Shown piece by piece: positions 27,475 to 36,149 of a DNA stretch of 64,000 nucleotides. Positions within the stretch are counted from its first letter, which is position 1; each line of letters starts with the position of its first letter. Source of the stretch: Aquamicrobium defluvii. Its GTDB lineage: Bacteria > Pseudomonadota > Alphaproteobacteria > Rhizobiales > Rhizobiaceae. Both the position numbers and the translations under genes were made by a program. Under the pieces are notes generated by a model. That model saw nothing but the letters and a program-made list of their open reading frames with translations, was not told the DNA's origin and did no database searches. The stretch lies in the NCBI RefSeq assembly GCF_004363725.1, contig NZ_SNZF01000007.1, forward strand, positions 62,001 through 126,000, in the 5' to 3' direction.

Positions 27475-28731
27475 ATGCGCAACAGCCTGTTCCTGAAGAT
27501 CTATCTCACGCTGCTTGCAACTCTGGTCGTGGTGGCGCTGGCCAGCGCCGTCTTCGTGCGGCTTTCCCATGTCGAGGAGGATCGTGGCTGGCGCGCGCGG
27601 CGGGATGCATTCCTCGCGGCCATGTTGCCCGCCGATGCCGACATGCAGGAGACGCGGATCGTACTGGCGCGGCTTCACGAAGCCTTCGACGCCGACATCG
27701 CCATCTTCAGCGCCGACGGAGACCCGCTCGCGAGCGTGGGCGCCTCCCTTCCCTTCGCCTCATCCGACGACAGGGGCGACTTCGGGCGTGGCGAACATCG
27801 CCGCCTTTTATCGGCGCGGTTGCCGGACGGGCGCGTCGTCGTCGCCCGGCCGGGCGGCGATTTCTACTTCGGGCCGCCGCGCGCAAACCCGCTCGTCTGG
27901 CTGGCGCTGATCGCGGGCGTCACCGGCCTGGTCGCCTGGCCGGTTGTGCGGCACCTGACCGGAAGGCTGGAAAGGCTGCGTCGCGGCGTCGAGCTGTGGG
28001 GCGGCGGTGACCTTACCTTGCGCGTTCCGGTCGAGGGCAGGGACGAGGTGGCGGCGGTCGCGGCGAGCTTCAACCGCGCTGCGGCACGGATCGAGGGCCT
28101 GGTTGCATCTCACCGGTCGCTGCTTGCCAACGCCAGCCATGAATTGCGCTCGCCGCTGGCGCGCCTGCGCATGGCAAGCGAGTTGTACGAGGTGGCGCCG
28201 AGTGAGGCACGCCGCCGCGAAATCCTGCGCAACCTGTCGGAACTGGATGATCTGGTGGAGGAGATATTGCTGGCGAGCCGCCTCGATCACGCCGATACGA
28301 TAGGGCCTGGTGACAATATCGACCTTCTGGCGCTGGTGGCGGAGGAAGGCGCACGTTATGGCGTCGAGGTAACGGGCGAAACCGCTACGGTAAAGGGCGA
28401 TGCGCGGCTGCTTGCCCGTCTCGTGCGCAACCTCATGCAGAACGCGCTGCGCCACGGTGCGCCGCCGGTTTGCGCCGGGGTTCATCGCCATGGCGGCATG
28501 GTCGAGCTTGCCGTGCGCGACCACGGACCGGGCATAGCGGATGCGGAGCGCGAGCGGGTGTTCGAGCCGTTCTACCGTCCCTCGGGCCGCAGCGAGCAGA
28601 CCGGCGGCTGGGGGCTGGGCCTGGCGCTGGTGCGGCAGATCGCGCAACATCACGGCGCGATGGTGCGACAGGAGACACCCGCCGATGGCGGAGCCCGCTT
28701 CATCGTCACGTTCAAGACAGGGCGCGACTAG
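27475..28731 (+). CDS. sensor histidine kinase
   Basis: 418 aa inner-membrane kinase. TM1 (about 9-29) and TM2 (about 139-158) enclose a periplasmic sensor of about 110 residues. HAMP follows (160-212), then a dimerisation domain with His222 in NASHELRSPLARLR, and an ATPase domain with N box NLMQNALRHG and G boxes DHGPGI and GGWGLGLAL. Together with the response regulator and Spy-like protein it resembles Cpx-type envelope-stress systems. The TAG stop lies within a dispersed repeat. Confidence 0.92.
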   Translation: MRNSLFLKIYLTLLATLVVVALASAVFVRLSHVEEDRGWRARRDAFLAAMLPADADMQETRIVLARLHEAFDADIAIFSADGDPLASVGASLPFASSDDRGDFGRGEHRRLLSARLPDGRVVVARPGGDFYFGPPRANPLVWLALIAGVTGLVAWPVVRHLTGRLERLRRGVELWGGGDLTLRVPVEGRDEVAAVAASFNRAAARIEGLVASHRSLLANASHELRSPLARLRMASELYEVAPSEARRREILRNLSELDDLVEEILLASRLDHADTIGPGDNIDLLALVAEEGARYGVEVTGETATVKGDARLLARLVRNLMQNALRHGAPPVCAGVHRHGGMVELAVRDHGPGIADAERERVFEPFYRPSGRSEQTGGWGLGLALVRQIAQHHGAMVRQETPADGGARFIVTFKTGRD

Positions 28732-28832
28732 AGCATTTCCGCTTTTCCTCGAATTGCAGAAGCACTCTAACCCTTTGTTTTTACGCAATTCCGAACGCAA
28801 GAGCGCTTCGTGCTTTTGCTGGAATTGCTTTA
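28730..28832 (+). repeat. intergenic repeat, copy B, beginning at the kinase stop codon
   Basis: Matches copy A (24851-24954, opposite strand): AGAGCATTTCCGC, TTTTCCTCGAATTGCAGAA, TTTTTACGCAATTCCGAACGCAA, TGCTGGAATTGCTT. Its CTAGAGC start (28728-28734) contains the TAG stop of the kinase gene. From there to 28903 nothing else is seen. Confidence 0.7.
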
Positions 28833-28903
28833 AGGTGCAGATGCCTTCTCCTGGCTAAATTGCCGATCGGCCGGCAGCGACACGACGTGCGCGGGTTTTT
28901 GGA

Positions 28904-29158
28904 TTAACCAAGGAAAGCATCCCGGCAATGTTGGCGGGCGGTGCCCTGCAAGTCGTTCCACGCCACAAACATGGTCGCCAGCGTTTCGGGTGACAGCTTC
29001 AGCGTGTAGCGGTAGGTGGATTTGTCGTAGATGCCTTCCGCTTCAAGTGTAAGGCGTAGCCCGCCGTTTTCCGGATCGATCTCGGCTGGTGACAAGGACG
29101 ATCTTCTGATCAGCTTTCGTTTGCCGGGTCTCCTGGCGGGTTCGACGTATATTTCCAT
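28904..29158 (-). CDS. small protein of unknown function (84 aa)
   Basis: Reads MEIYVEPARRPGKRKL then SLSPAEIDPENGGLRLTLEAEG, KSTYRYTLKLSPETLATMF and a short tail. It is soluble with a basic N-terminus and no recognised domain. The start has only a weak purine leader (GGGGGCAAAGTC). A strong RNA stem (29185-29226) and a CRP-like site (29279-29294) lie just upstream, which argues it is a real expressed gene. It is not clearly linked to the neighbours. Confidence 0.45.
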   Translation of the reverse strand: MEIYVEPARRPGKRKLIRRSSLSPAEIDPENGGLRLTLEAEGIYDKSTYRYTLKLSPETLATMFVAWNDLQGTARQHCRDAFLG

Positions 29159-29184
29159 GACTTTGCCCCCGTAAGGCTTGAAAG

Positions 29185-29226
29185 GGCCGGTGCGCCCTCA
29201 TGAAGGGCGGGAGGAGAGCACCGGCC
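29185..29226 (-). promoter_or_regulatory. structured leader upstream of the 84-aa gene
   Basis: GGCCGGTGC (29185-29193) pairs with GCACCGGCC (29218-29226), and inside it CGCCCT (29193-29198) can pair with AGGGCG (29204-29209). The nested hairpin would lie 27-68 nt before the ATG in the mRNA and could act in attenuation or stability. Confidence 0.4.
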
Positions 29227-29278
29227 ACGGCCTCCTCGAAGCCGCACAGACACCATAACCGGCAATATCCTCCGGCAA

Positions 29279-29308
29279 TGTGAAAGCGATCACACATGAT
29301 CGCTTTCA
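29279..29308. promoter_or_regulatory. CRP-like site overlapping a perfect 12-bp palindrome
   Basis: TGTGAAAGCGATCACA (29279-29294) fits the TGTGA-N6-TCACA CRP consensus. TGAAAGCGATCA (29281-29292) and TGATCGCTTTCA (29297-29308) form a 12-bp inverted repeat with a 4-nt loop. It lies between two - strand genes and may be an operator for the 84-aa gene or a terminator of the hydrolase gene. Confidence 0.4.
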
Positions 29309-29351
29309 GTTGCAGGCAATCCGCCGAGGATCGTCAGGGGCGATGTTGCGA

Positions 29352-29987
29352 TCAGTCCCGGCTTTCGAAATCGGCCAGAACTTCGTCAACCTGCTGCAGG
29401 CGGCAATAGCCGGCGAAGGCGCGCAGGGCTCCTTCATGCCGCTCCTGCGAATAGGAGGCGCAGGCATCGGTGGCGCAGACCATGTAGTAGCCCCGGTCGG
29501 CGCCGTCGCGGATGGCCATGTCCACGCATTGATCGGTGAGGAAGCCGGCCACGACGACGTTCTCGGCGCCGAGATTACGCAGCACATAGTCGATATTGGT
29601 CGAATTGAAGACGCCGGAAGAGGTCTTGGGCAGGATGATGTCGTCCTGCGCCGGAGCCACCTCGTCGATCACGCTGGCCAGCGGCGAGCCGCGGGGGATG
29701 TGGATATTGGAAAGCTTGTGGTCCAGCGAGCGATCGCGGCCGTCGCGGGTCAGCGACTCGATCACCGTGTAGACGATCTCCGCACCGTGACGGCGCGCGC
29801 CGTCGATGAGCCTGCGCATGTTGGGCAATGCACGCGTGCGGACCTGCTCGTGGAATTCGGGATGCTGCGCCCGCACCTCCTGCGAGATCTCCGCGTTCTG
29901 CGCATCCACGATAAGCACCACGGTGCGCCGGCCGTCCAGCTTGCGGTCTCTTCCGCTATAGGAAGCCAGCGTGCTGCCCTGCGTCAT
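29352..29987 (-). CDS. isochorismatase-fold cysteine hydrolase (amidohydrolase)
   Basis: 211 aa. The catalytic triad of the family is visible: Asp28 in VLIVDAQN, Lys121 in ILPKTSSGVFNST, and the nucleophile Cys154 in GFLTDQCVD. Relatives hydrolyse amides such as N-carbamoylsarcosine, ureidoacrylate or nicotinamide. It is a close paralogue of the 33621-34250 product, with identical triad numbering. It lies downstream of the Liv-type binding-protein gene (78 nt) on the same strand, so it may act on the imported compound. Confidence 0.85.
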   Translation of the reverse strand: MTQGSTLASYSGRDRKLDGRRTVVLIVDAQNAEISQEVRAQHPEFHEQVRTRALPNMRRLIDGARRHGAEIVYTVIESLTRDGRDRSLDHKLSNIHIPRGSPLASVIDEVAPAQDDIILPKTSSGVFNSTNIDYVLRNLGAENVVVAGFLTDQCVDMAIRDGADRGYYMVCATDACASYSQERHEGALRAFAGYCRLQQVDEVLADFESRD

Positions 29988-30011
29988 CCTTTTCCCTTTC
30001 CTGCAATGAAA

Positions 30012-30032
30012 GCGGGGCCATTCAGGCCCCGC
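30012..30032 (-). terminator. stem-loop after the Liv-type binding protein gene
   Basis: GCGGGGCC (30012-30019) pairs with GGCCCCGC (30025-30032) around 5 nt; on the - strand it is followed by TTTCATT. It is a possible weak intrinsic terminator or stabilising hairpin. Confidence 0.45.
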
Positions 30033-30065
30033 CGGCTATGAGCGTGTCTTTCGCGAAGCGAAGGA

Positions 30066-31208
30066 CTACTGCTGTTCGGGCTTCCAGATTTCCTCGACCT
30101 TGTACTCGCCCTGCTTGACGCTGATGATCGAAACCGGCTTCGGCGGCACCATTGTGGCACGGGTATAGCTGATCTCGCCGGTAACGCCCTTGAAGCCGCG
30201 GGTTTCCTTGAGCGCCTTCTGAATATCGGCAGGCTCGGCGGAATTGGCGCGCCTGATGGCGTCGGCCACCAGCATCAGCGCGTCATAGCCGAGCGGGGCG
30301 AAGGCGTTCTCGGGATCGCGGCCATATTCGGCCTTGTAGTCCTCGATGAACTTCCTGACCTCGGGCCGGTCGTCGGCGCGATAGGTATGGGTCGAGAAAT
30401 AGACGTCGTTTGCAAGCTCCGGTCCCGGCACCGTCGTCACCAGCTCGGTGTCGAAGCCGTCGCCGGAAATGATCGGCATGGTGATGCCCTGCTCGCGGAT
30501 CTGCTTGACCGATATGCCGGCCTCGGAGGGAATGGCGGAGACGAAAACCGCGTCGGGCTTCGGATCGATCGAGGCCAGGCGCGCGATCTGCGCCGAGAAA
30601 TCGGTGTCGCCCATCATGAAGGAATCGGTGCCCACCACCTCACCACCCTTTTCGGTGAAGCGTTCGGTGAAAAAGGCGCTGAGGGCCTTGGTGAAATCCA
30701 TGGAGTTGTCGGTCCACACCACCACCTTGCGGGCGCCCAGCTTGTCATAGGCGTAGTCGGCGATGGCATAGGACTGGTCGTCGTCGCCGAATGGCGCCAT
30801 GAACATGTAGTCGCCGACCCATTCGGGAAGCTTGGGATGGGTGGCGCCGGATGTCACGAAAGGCACACCCTTTTCCTGGAATAGCGGAGCCCCGGCCATC
30901 ACGAAGGTGGTGTCGGATTGGCCGATGCCTGCCACCACGCCTTCCGACAGCACGCGCTGCGCGGCCTTGGCGGTCTCCTGCTGGTCCGTCTTGCCGTCGG
31001 GCGCGATCAGCTCCACCTGCTTGCCGAGGAGTCCGCCATCGGCATTGACCTGCTTGACCGCAAGCTGGGCACCATAGAGCGAGGGCCCGTCCAGCGAGGA
31101 CATGCCGCCCGTGACGTTGTAGAGCGCGCCGATCCTGATCGTCTCCTGAGCCAGCGCACTGCCCACCATTGCCGCCAGCGCGACGGACGCGATGAGAAAC
31201 TTTTTCAT
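30066..31208 (-). CDS. branched-chain amino acid-type ABC transporter substrate-binding protein
   Basis: 380 aa from the ATG at 31208 (MKKFLIASVALAAMVG), with a Sec signal peptide ending ALA-QE at about residue 20. The mature protein starts ETIRIGALYNVTGGMSSLDG and has LDGPSLYGAQLAVKQVNADGGLLGKQVELI, the standard LivJ/LivK type 1 fold; YDALMLVADAIRRA is near the C-terminus. The ligand could be an amino acid, amide or urea-like compound. The matching permeases and ATPases are at 34247-37652, so the system is split around an RpiR/GS-like module transcribed the other way. Confidence 0.9.
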   Translation of the reverse strand: MKKFLIASVALAAMVGSALAQETIRIGALYNVTGGMSSLDGPSLYGAQLAVKQVNADGGLLGKQVELIAPDGKTDQQETAKAAQRVLSEGVVAGIGQSDTTFVMAGAPLFQEKGVPFVTSGATHPKLPEWVGDYMFMAPFGDDDQSYAIADYAYDKLGARKVVVWTDNSMDFTKALSAFFTERFTEKGGEVVGTDSFMMGDTDFSAQIARLASIDPKPDAVFVSAIPSEAGISVKQIREQGITMPIISGDGFDTELVTTVPGPELANDVYFSTHTYRADDRPEVRKFIEDYKAEYGRDPENAFAPLGYDALMLVADAIRRANSAEPADIQKALKETRGFKGVTGEISYTRATMVPPKPVSIISVKQGEYKVEEIWKPEQQ

Positions 31209-31372
31209 TGCCGTCTTCCCCTTGCTGCTTTTCGTTGAACCCACAAACCGACATGCAGGGCCTGTGTCTTTCGTCTAGATCAACAGAGGCGTCGGGAAGA
31301 GTCAATCGAATCGTACATTTTTCTTTCTCTCTGACGATTTGTCTGGTTTGATACAAATATGGGTGAGGACGT

Positions 31373-32296
31373 ATGATACATTCCGACACTGCCGATCTGG
31401 TGAAACGCCTGCGCGACGAACTGCCCTCGCTCGGCGCACGCGAGGCCCGCGCGGCACGGCATCTGATGGACAACTATCCGATGGCCGGCCTGCGCACCGT
31501 GGCCGAGTTCGCCCACGAAAGCGGGGTTTCGACGGCGACGGTGCTGCGCCTGATCAAGCGTCTGGGCTTTTCCGTCTATGCCGATTTCCAGGCAGCGCTC
31601 CACCAGCACATCGAGCAGACCCTGCAATCGCCGCTGCTGCGCTTCGAAACCCAGCCTGGGCCGCCGGAAAGCGAACAGGGCGGTTTTCTCGATCGCTTCG
31701 TGCTCACCATGGAAGAACACCTCAAGACGCTGCGCCAGACCAACACCCTTTCGGAGTTCGACGAGGTGGCGGCACTGCTGGCCAATGAGCGGCGCGACAT
31801 CCATCTGGTCGGCGGGCGCTACTCGTTCAATCTCATACGCTATTTCGCGGATCTCCTGACAGCCTTGCGCGGTCGCGTGACGGTCATCGACGGTCAGACG
31901 CAGACCTGGCCGCAGAACCTGCTCGACATGGGCAAGTCGAGCGTGCTCGTCGCCATAGACGTACGCCGCTACCAGCAGGATGTGATCGAGTTCACCGCGG
32001 CCGCGGCACGGCGTGGGGCCACGGTGGTGCTGCTGACGGATAACTGGCAGTCGCCCGCCGCCCGCTCGGCCCGCCATGTGCTGCGCTTTCCGGTGTCGTC
32101 GCCGTCGATCTTCGACGTGCTGACCATCGGCCTGGCGCTTGCGGAGGCGCTGGTGGGCGCGGTGGCGCTGAGGCGCGGCGACGCGGGCCGCAAACGTATG
32201 GAGACGCTGGAGGCGCTGCGCAAACCGTTCGCGCCTCGTGAATCGGAATTCAACCGCTCACCGCAAAAAAGCGATGAGTCGACCGGAGCAGGCTGA
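31373..32296 (+). CDS. RpiR-family transcriptional regulator (HTH + SIS)
   Basis: 307 aa. HTH_6 domain (about 10-80) with TVAEFAHESGVSTATVLRLIKRLGFSVYADFQ, then a SIS domain (IHLVGGRYSFNLIRYFADLL ... KSSVLVAIDVRRYQQDVIEFTAAAARRGATVVLLTD). It is divergent from the binding-protein gene and directly followed, with no gap, by the GS-like gene. It probably controls this Liv/hydrolase cluster; short motifs shared between its two control regions are listed as a finding. Confidence 0.88.
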   Translation: MIHSDTADLVKRLRDELPSLGAREARAARHLMDNYPMAGLRTVAEFAHESGVSTATVLRLIKRLGFSVYADFQAALHQHIEQTLQSPLLRFETQPGPPESEQGGFLDRFVLTMEEHLKTLRQTNTLSEFDEVAALLANERRDIHLVGGRYSFNLIRYFADLLTALRGRVTVIDGQTQTWPQNLLDMGKSSVLVAIDVRRYQQDVIEFTAAAARRGATVVLLTDNWQSPAARSARHVLRFPVSSPSIFDVLTIGLALAEALVGAVALRRGDAGRKRMETLEALRKPFAPRESEFNRSPQKSDESTGAG

Positions 32297-33613
32297 ATGA
32301 AGCGCGAAGAAATCGTCATGCTGTGCACCAGCGATCTTGGCGGTCAGGTGCGGGGAAAAGGGTTTCCCGCACGCGACTACGAGACGCGGCTGCGCAAGGG
32401 CATCGGCTGGACACCCACCAACAGCATGATCACAGCCCATGGCCCGATCGCGCCCAGCCCATGGGGCCCCTTCGGCGACACGGTGCTGGTCCCCGATCCC
32501 GACACCCATGTCCGGGTGGATTTCGGCCCGGATCATGCCGCCGAAAACTTCATCATGGGCGACATCTGCCTGCTCGACGGCACGCCCTGGCCGGTATGTC
32601 CGCGCTCCTTCCTCAAGCGCGTGGTGGCGGCGCTGGAGGAACGGCACGGCCTGTGCGTGCGCGCCGCCTTCGAGCACGAATTCATCTATGACGGTGTCGA
32701 CGAGCGGCCCAATGCCAGCTATGCGCTCGACGCCTTCCGCCGGCAGGACCTGTTCGCCGAAACCTATCTCGGCGCGTTGCAGCAGGCGGGTCTGGAACTC
32801 GATACCTTCATGCCCGAATACGGCCCGATGCAATACGAGGTCACGGTCGGCCCTGCGGTTGGCTTGAAGGCAGCGGACCAGGCGGTCGCGGTGCGCGAGA
32901 CCGCACGCGCCGTGGCCACCCGACTTGGCGGGCGGGTCAGCTTCACTCCGATCCTGCGGCCCGACGCCGTGGGCAACGGGGTGCATGTCCATTTCAGCCT
33001 GTTCGAGGCCGGGACCGGCCAACCCGTGAACCACGATCCGGATCACAAGGACGGATTGTCGGACACAGCCGGGGCGTTCATTTCCGGCATATTGGCCAAG
33101 ATGCCCTCGATCACCGCGCTGACCGCCGCCTCGACCATTTCCTATCTGAGGCTGACGCCCAATCGCTGGAGCGCCGCTTACAACAATCTCGGCTATCGCG
33201 ACCGCGAGGCCGGCGTTCGCATCTGTCCGGTCTTCGCCGGCAATGGCGCCGACATTTCACGTCAGTACCATTTCGAATTCCGCGCCGCCGACGCGGCCGC
33301 AAGCCCTTATCTGGTGCTGGGCGCCATCCTTGCCTCCGGGCTTCATGGGCTCGATCGCGGATTGCCGATCGCCCAGGTATGCGAAGGCGCGCCGCAAAGC
33401 CTGCCCGCGCGGGACCTCGAACGGCTCGGCATCACCCGCCTGCCGCAATCGCTCGACGCGGCACTCGATCTGTTCGAGGCGGACGCCGACATGGACGGAA
33501 TGATCGGCGCGGAACTCAAGCAGGCTTACCTCGCCCACAAGCGCTTCGAGGCCAGCCTGATGCGCGACCTGTCCGACGAGGACCAGTGCAGCCGCTACCG
33601 CGCTGCCTATTGA
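32297..33613 (+). CDS. glutamine synthetase-like ligase
   Basis: 438 aa, GS beta-grasp plus catalytic domain. Metal/ATP-binding residues are in place: Glu126 and Glu128 in FEHEF, Glu181 in GPMQYEV, His230/His232 in GNGVHVHFS (canonical GS has GNGSGMHxH), an Arg region in DREAGVRICP, and Glu in FEFRAAD. It is shorter and clearly diverged from GlnA, so it probably joins glutamate or another acid to an amine, as gamma-glutamylamide synthetases do, rather than serving in ammonia assimilation. Its ATG follows the RpiR stop directly. Amide hydrolases flank it. Confidence 0.82.
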   Translation: MKREEIVMLCTSDLGGQVRGKGFPARDYETRLRKGIGWTPTNSMITAHGPIAPSPWGPFGDTVLVPDPDTHVRVDFGPDHAAENFIMGDICLLDGTPWPVCPRSFLKRVVAALEERHGLCVRAAFEHEFIYDGVDERPNASYALDAFRRQDLFAETYLGALQQAGLELDTFMPEYGPMQYEVTVGPAVGLKAADQAVAVRETARAVATRLGGRVSFTPILRPDAVGNGVHVHFSLFEAGTGQPVNHDPDHKDGLSDTAGAFISGILAKMPSITALTAASTISYLRLTPNRWSAAYNNLGYRDREAGVRICPVFAGNGADISRQYHFEFRAADAAASPYLVLGAILASGLHGLDRGLPIAQVCEGAPQSLPARDLERLGITRLPQSLDAALDLFEADADMDGMIGAELKQAYLAHKRFEASLMRDLSDEDQCSRYRAAY

Positions 33614-33620
33614 AGGCCGG

Positions 33621-34250
33621 TCAGGAGCCGATCTGTCCAAGCAGGCTGTCGGTGGTTTCGGTGCGGCAATAGCCCCTGAAGGCGTTGAGCGCCGCGACAT
33701 GGCGCTCCTGCGTATCGGTGGCGCAGCCATCGCTGACGCAGATCATGTGGAAGCCTCGATCGGCACCGTCGCGGATGGTGTGGTCGACGCATTGGTCGGT
33801 AAGAAAGCCGGTGACGATGATGGTGTCGAGCCCGATATTGCGCACCAGATATTCGAAATTGGTCGAGTTGAAGAGGCTGGACGAGGTCTTGGGGATGACC
33901 ATCTCGTCGCCGGCCGGGGCGAGTTCGTCGATCACCCTGGCGTCATGCGAACCTCTGGCGATGAAGAAGTTCGACAGCTTGTAGTCGAGGCTGCGGTCGC
34001 GGCCGTCCTGCGTGAAATTCTCCATCACCGTATAGATCACCTCGATGCCGTACCGGCGGCAGGCCGCCGCCAGCCTTTGCAGGTTCGGGATGACGGTTTC
34101 GCGCGCCTGCCGGTAGAAGGTCGGCCGGGGCTGGCGGCTGGGTTCGTCCATCACCCAGTTCTGGGCGTCGATGATCAGCAGGCCGGTGCGTTCGGGCACG
34201 ATCGGCCGGGCGCGCGAGGTGTAGATGTCGCGCGGGCGCGGTGCGTTCAT
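33621..34250 (-). CDS. isochorismatase-fold cysteine hydrolase (amidohydrolase), paralogue
   Basis: 209 aa from the ATG at 34250. The triad is Asp28 in LLIIDAQN, Lys121 in VIPKTSSSLFNST and Cys154 in GFLTDQCVD, the same positions as in the 29352-29987 product. Long identical blocks (DGRDRSLD.KLSN; FNSTN; IRDGADRG) show recent duplication. It overlaps the livM start by 4 nt, so it is the last gene of the liv operon. It likely cleaves an amide or carbamoyl group of the imported substrate. Confidence 0.85.
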   Translation of the reverse strand: MNAPRPRDIYTSRARPIVPERTGLLIIDAQNWVMDEPSRQPRPTFYRQARETVIPNLQRLAAACRRYGIEVIYTVMENFTQDGRDRSLDYKLSNFFIARGSHDARVIDELAPAGDEMVIPKTSSSLFNSTNFEYLVRNIGLDTIIVTGFLTDQCVDHTIRDGADRGFHMICVSDGCATDTQERHVAALNAFRGYCRTETTDSLLGQIGS

Positions 34251-35257
34251 GCCAGGGAACCTCCGAAGATGCGGCGCACGAAACGCGGCTCGCCGGAACC
34301 CAGCAAACCGTTCGGGCGGAAGAAGAGAACGAGGAGCAGGCCGAGCGCCACGATGACCTGGCTGAGGCCGTAGAGGCCGAGCCTTTCCTCCAGCGGGCGC
34401 ACGGCTTCCGACAGCCCGGTCAGCGCGACGGCGGCGACGATCGAGCCGGTGATGCTGCCGGTGCCGCCGATCACCACCATGGCGACGAGGTTGAATGCCA
34501 GCACAACAGAGTAGGATCTGGGCGTCACCACGGTGATCAGGTGGACCATCAGGCCGCCGGCGACGGCGGCGAAGAAAGCGCCCAGCACAAAGGCCAGCAT
34601 GCGGATGCGATAGGTGCTGACGCCGGCGCTTTCGGCCGCCAGCGCATTTTCGCGCGTGGCCATCATCGCCCGGCCCAGCGAGGAGAATTTCAGGCGCAGC
34701 GCCGTATAGACGACCAGGACGGCGAAGCCGAAGCACCACCAGATGCCGGTCAGCCTCGGAATGCCGTTGAGGCCCGAGCCGCCCCTTGTCAGGCCGGTCC
34801 AGTTGGTCGCCAGCCCCTGCACGATGACGATCAGGCCGAGCGTCGCCACGGCCAGATAGTGCCCTTTCAGGCGCAGCACCGGCAGGCCGACGAGGAAGGC
34901 GACGACCGCGCCGATCATGCCGGCCACCGCCAGTGCCGGCAGCAGCGGAAGCTGGGTCGTCATCAGGAAGGATGGCAGGTCCGGCAGCATGAAGTCCTTG
35001 CGCCCGGGCGGGAAGGTCAGGATCGCCGAGGCATAGGCGCCGATGGTCATGAAGGCCGGGTGACCGAGCGAGAACAGGCCGGCCAGCCCGTTGCCGATGT
35101 TGAGCGAAACGGCCAGCGCCACATTGATGAGCATGATGGCGAGCAGCGTCACCAGATAGGGGCTGAGCGCCATCTGTGCGCCATACACCAGAGCCGCCCC
35201 GGCACCAAGGATGGCGATGCCGGCGAGCGGACCTGTGAAACCACGGTCCACCGCCAT
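34247..35257 (-). CDS. branched-chain amino acid-type ABC permease (LivM type)
   Basis: 336 aa from the ATG at 35257, with 8-10 hydrophobic segments, the LivM stretch SLNIGNGLAGLFSLGHPAFMTIGAYASAIL, and an EAA-like loop MMATRENALAAESAGVSTYRIRMLAFVLGAFFAAVAGGL. It pairs with the LivH-type permease, whose stop is 1 nt upstream. A longer start inside livH is less likely. Confidence 0.92.
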   Translation of the reverse strand: MAVDRGFTGPLAGIAILGAGAALVYGAQMALSPYLVTLLAIMLINVALAVSLNIGNGLAGLFSLGHPAFMTIGAYASAILTFPPGRKDFMLPDLPSFLMTTQLPLLPALAVAGMIGAVVAFLVGLPVLRLKGHYLAVATLGLIVIVQGLATNWTGLTRGGSGLNGIPRLTGIWWCFGFAVLVVYTALRLKFSSLGRAMMATRENALAAESAGVSTYRIRMLAFVLGAFFAAVAGGLMVHLITVVTPRSYSVVLAFNLVAMVVIGGTGSITGSIVAAVALTGLSEAVRPLEERLGLYGLSQVIVALGLLLVLFFRPNGLLGSGEPRFVRRIFGGSLA

Positions 35258-35258
35258 G

Positions 35259-36149
35259 TCAGGCTCTTTCTTCGACATGGCGCACGAACAGTCCCGATGG
35301 CTTGAGAAGCAGGATGACAATCAGCAGCGTGAACACGAACACGTCGCGATAGCCCGCGAATTGAGGCGGCAGCAGGCCGACGAACAGCACTTCGGCCAGC
35401 CCCAGCAGATAGCCGCCCAGCATGGCGCCGCCGATCGAGCCCACGCCGCCGATGACGCAGGCGATGAAGGCCTTCAGCCCCGGCGCGAAGCCGAGCAGCG
35501 GATCGATCTGGCCGAACTTGCCGCCCCACAGCAGGCCCGCCGCCGCGGCGAGAGCCGAGCCGATGGCGAAGGCGGTCAGGATCGTGCGGTTGACGGCGAT
35601 GCCCATCAGCCGCGCCGCCGCCAGATTGTCGGCGGTTGCGCGCATGGCGGTGCCAAGCCGCGTGCGATAGACGATGACGAGCAGCAGCGCGATCAGCACC
35701 ACCGTAAGGCCAATGATGGTGAGATCGGTGAGCGAGGCGCTGACCGTGCCGATCTGCACGCGCTGGCGCATGAAGGCGGGGAACAGGAAGTTGCGCGGCT
35801 GGCCCGACAGGATCATCAGGCCGGTGTTCTGGATGACGATCGAAACCGCCAGCGTGGCGATGAAGCCCGTGACCTGCTGGGCGCCGCGCATGGGACGAAA
35901 TACAGTCGCCTCGATGGTCATGCCGGCCAGCGCGCCGACCAGCAGCACGAACATCAGGATCAGGGGCCATGGCACCCCGTAGCCGACGAGGGCGAGCGTG
36001 GTGAAAGCGCCGATCATCACCAGATCGCCATGGGCGAAATTGATCAGCCGCACGATGCCGTAGATCATCGAGAAACCGATGGCCACCAGCGCGTAGAGGC
36101 TGCCCAGCGCCAGCCCGTTGATGATCTGCTGGAAGACATACTGGCTCAT
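35259..36149 (-). CDS. branched-chain amino acid-type ABC permease (LivH type)
   Basis: 296 aa. The N-terminus QQIINGLALGSLYALVAIGFSMIYGIVRLINFAHGDLVMIGAF is the hallmark of LivH. An EAA-like loop (MRATADNLAAARLMGIAVNRTI) and GGVGSIGGAMLGGYLLGLAEVL follow. It overlaps livF by 4 nt. The importer belongs to the HAAT family, which takes branched-chain amino acids, amides or urea. Confidence 0.93.
   Translation of the reverse strand: MSQYVFQQIINGLALGSLYALVAIGFSMIYGIVRLINFAHGDLVMIGAFTTLALVGYGVPWPLILMFVLLVGALAGMTIEATVFRPMRGAQQVTGFIATLAVSIVIQNTGLMILSGQPRNFLFPAFMRQRVQIGTVSASLTDLTIIGLTVVLIALLLVIVYRTRLGTAMRATADNLAAARLMGIAVNRTILTAFAIGSALAAAAGLLWGGKFGQIDPLLGFAPGLKAFIACVIGGVGSIGGAMLGGYLLGLAEVLFVGLLPPQFAGYRDVFVFTLLIVILLLKPSGLFVRHVEERA

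Noticed and set aside
29043..29297. 84-codon - strand ORF overlapping the small unknown gene
   Set aside because: It competes with the 28904-29158 ORF, begins inside the palindrome region, and shows no protein-like composition.
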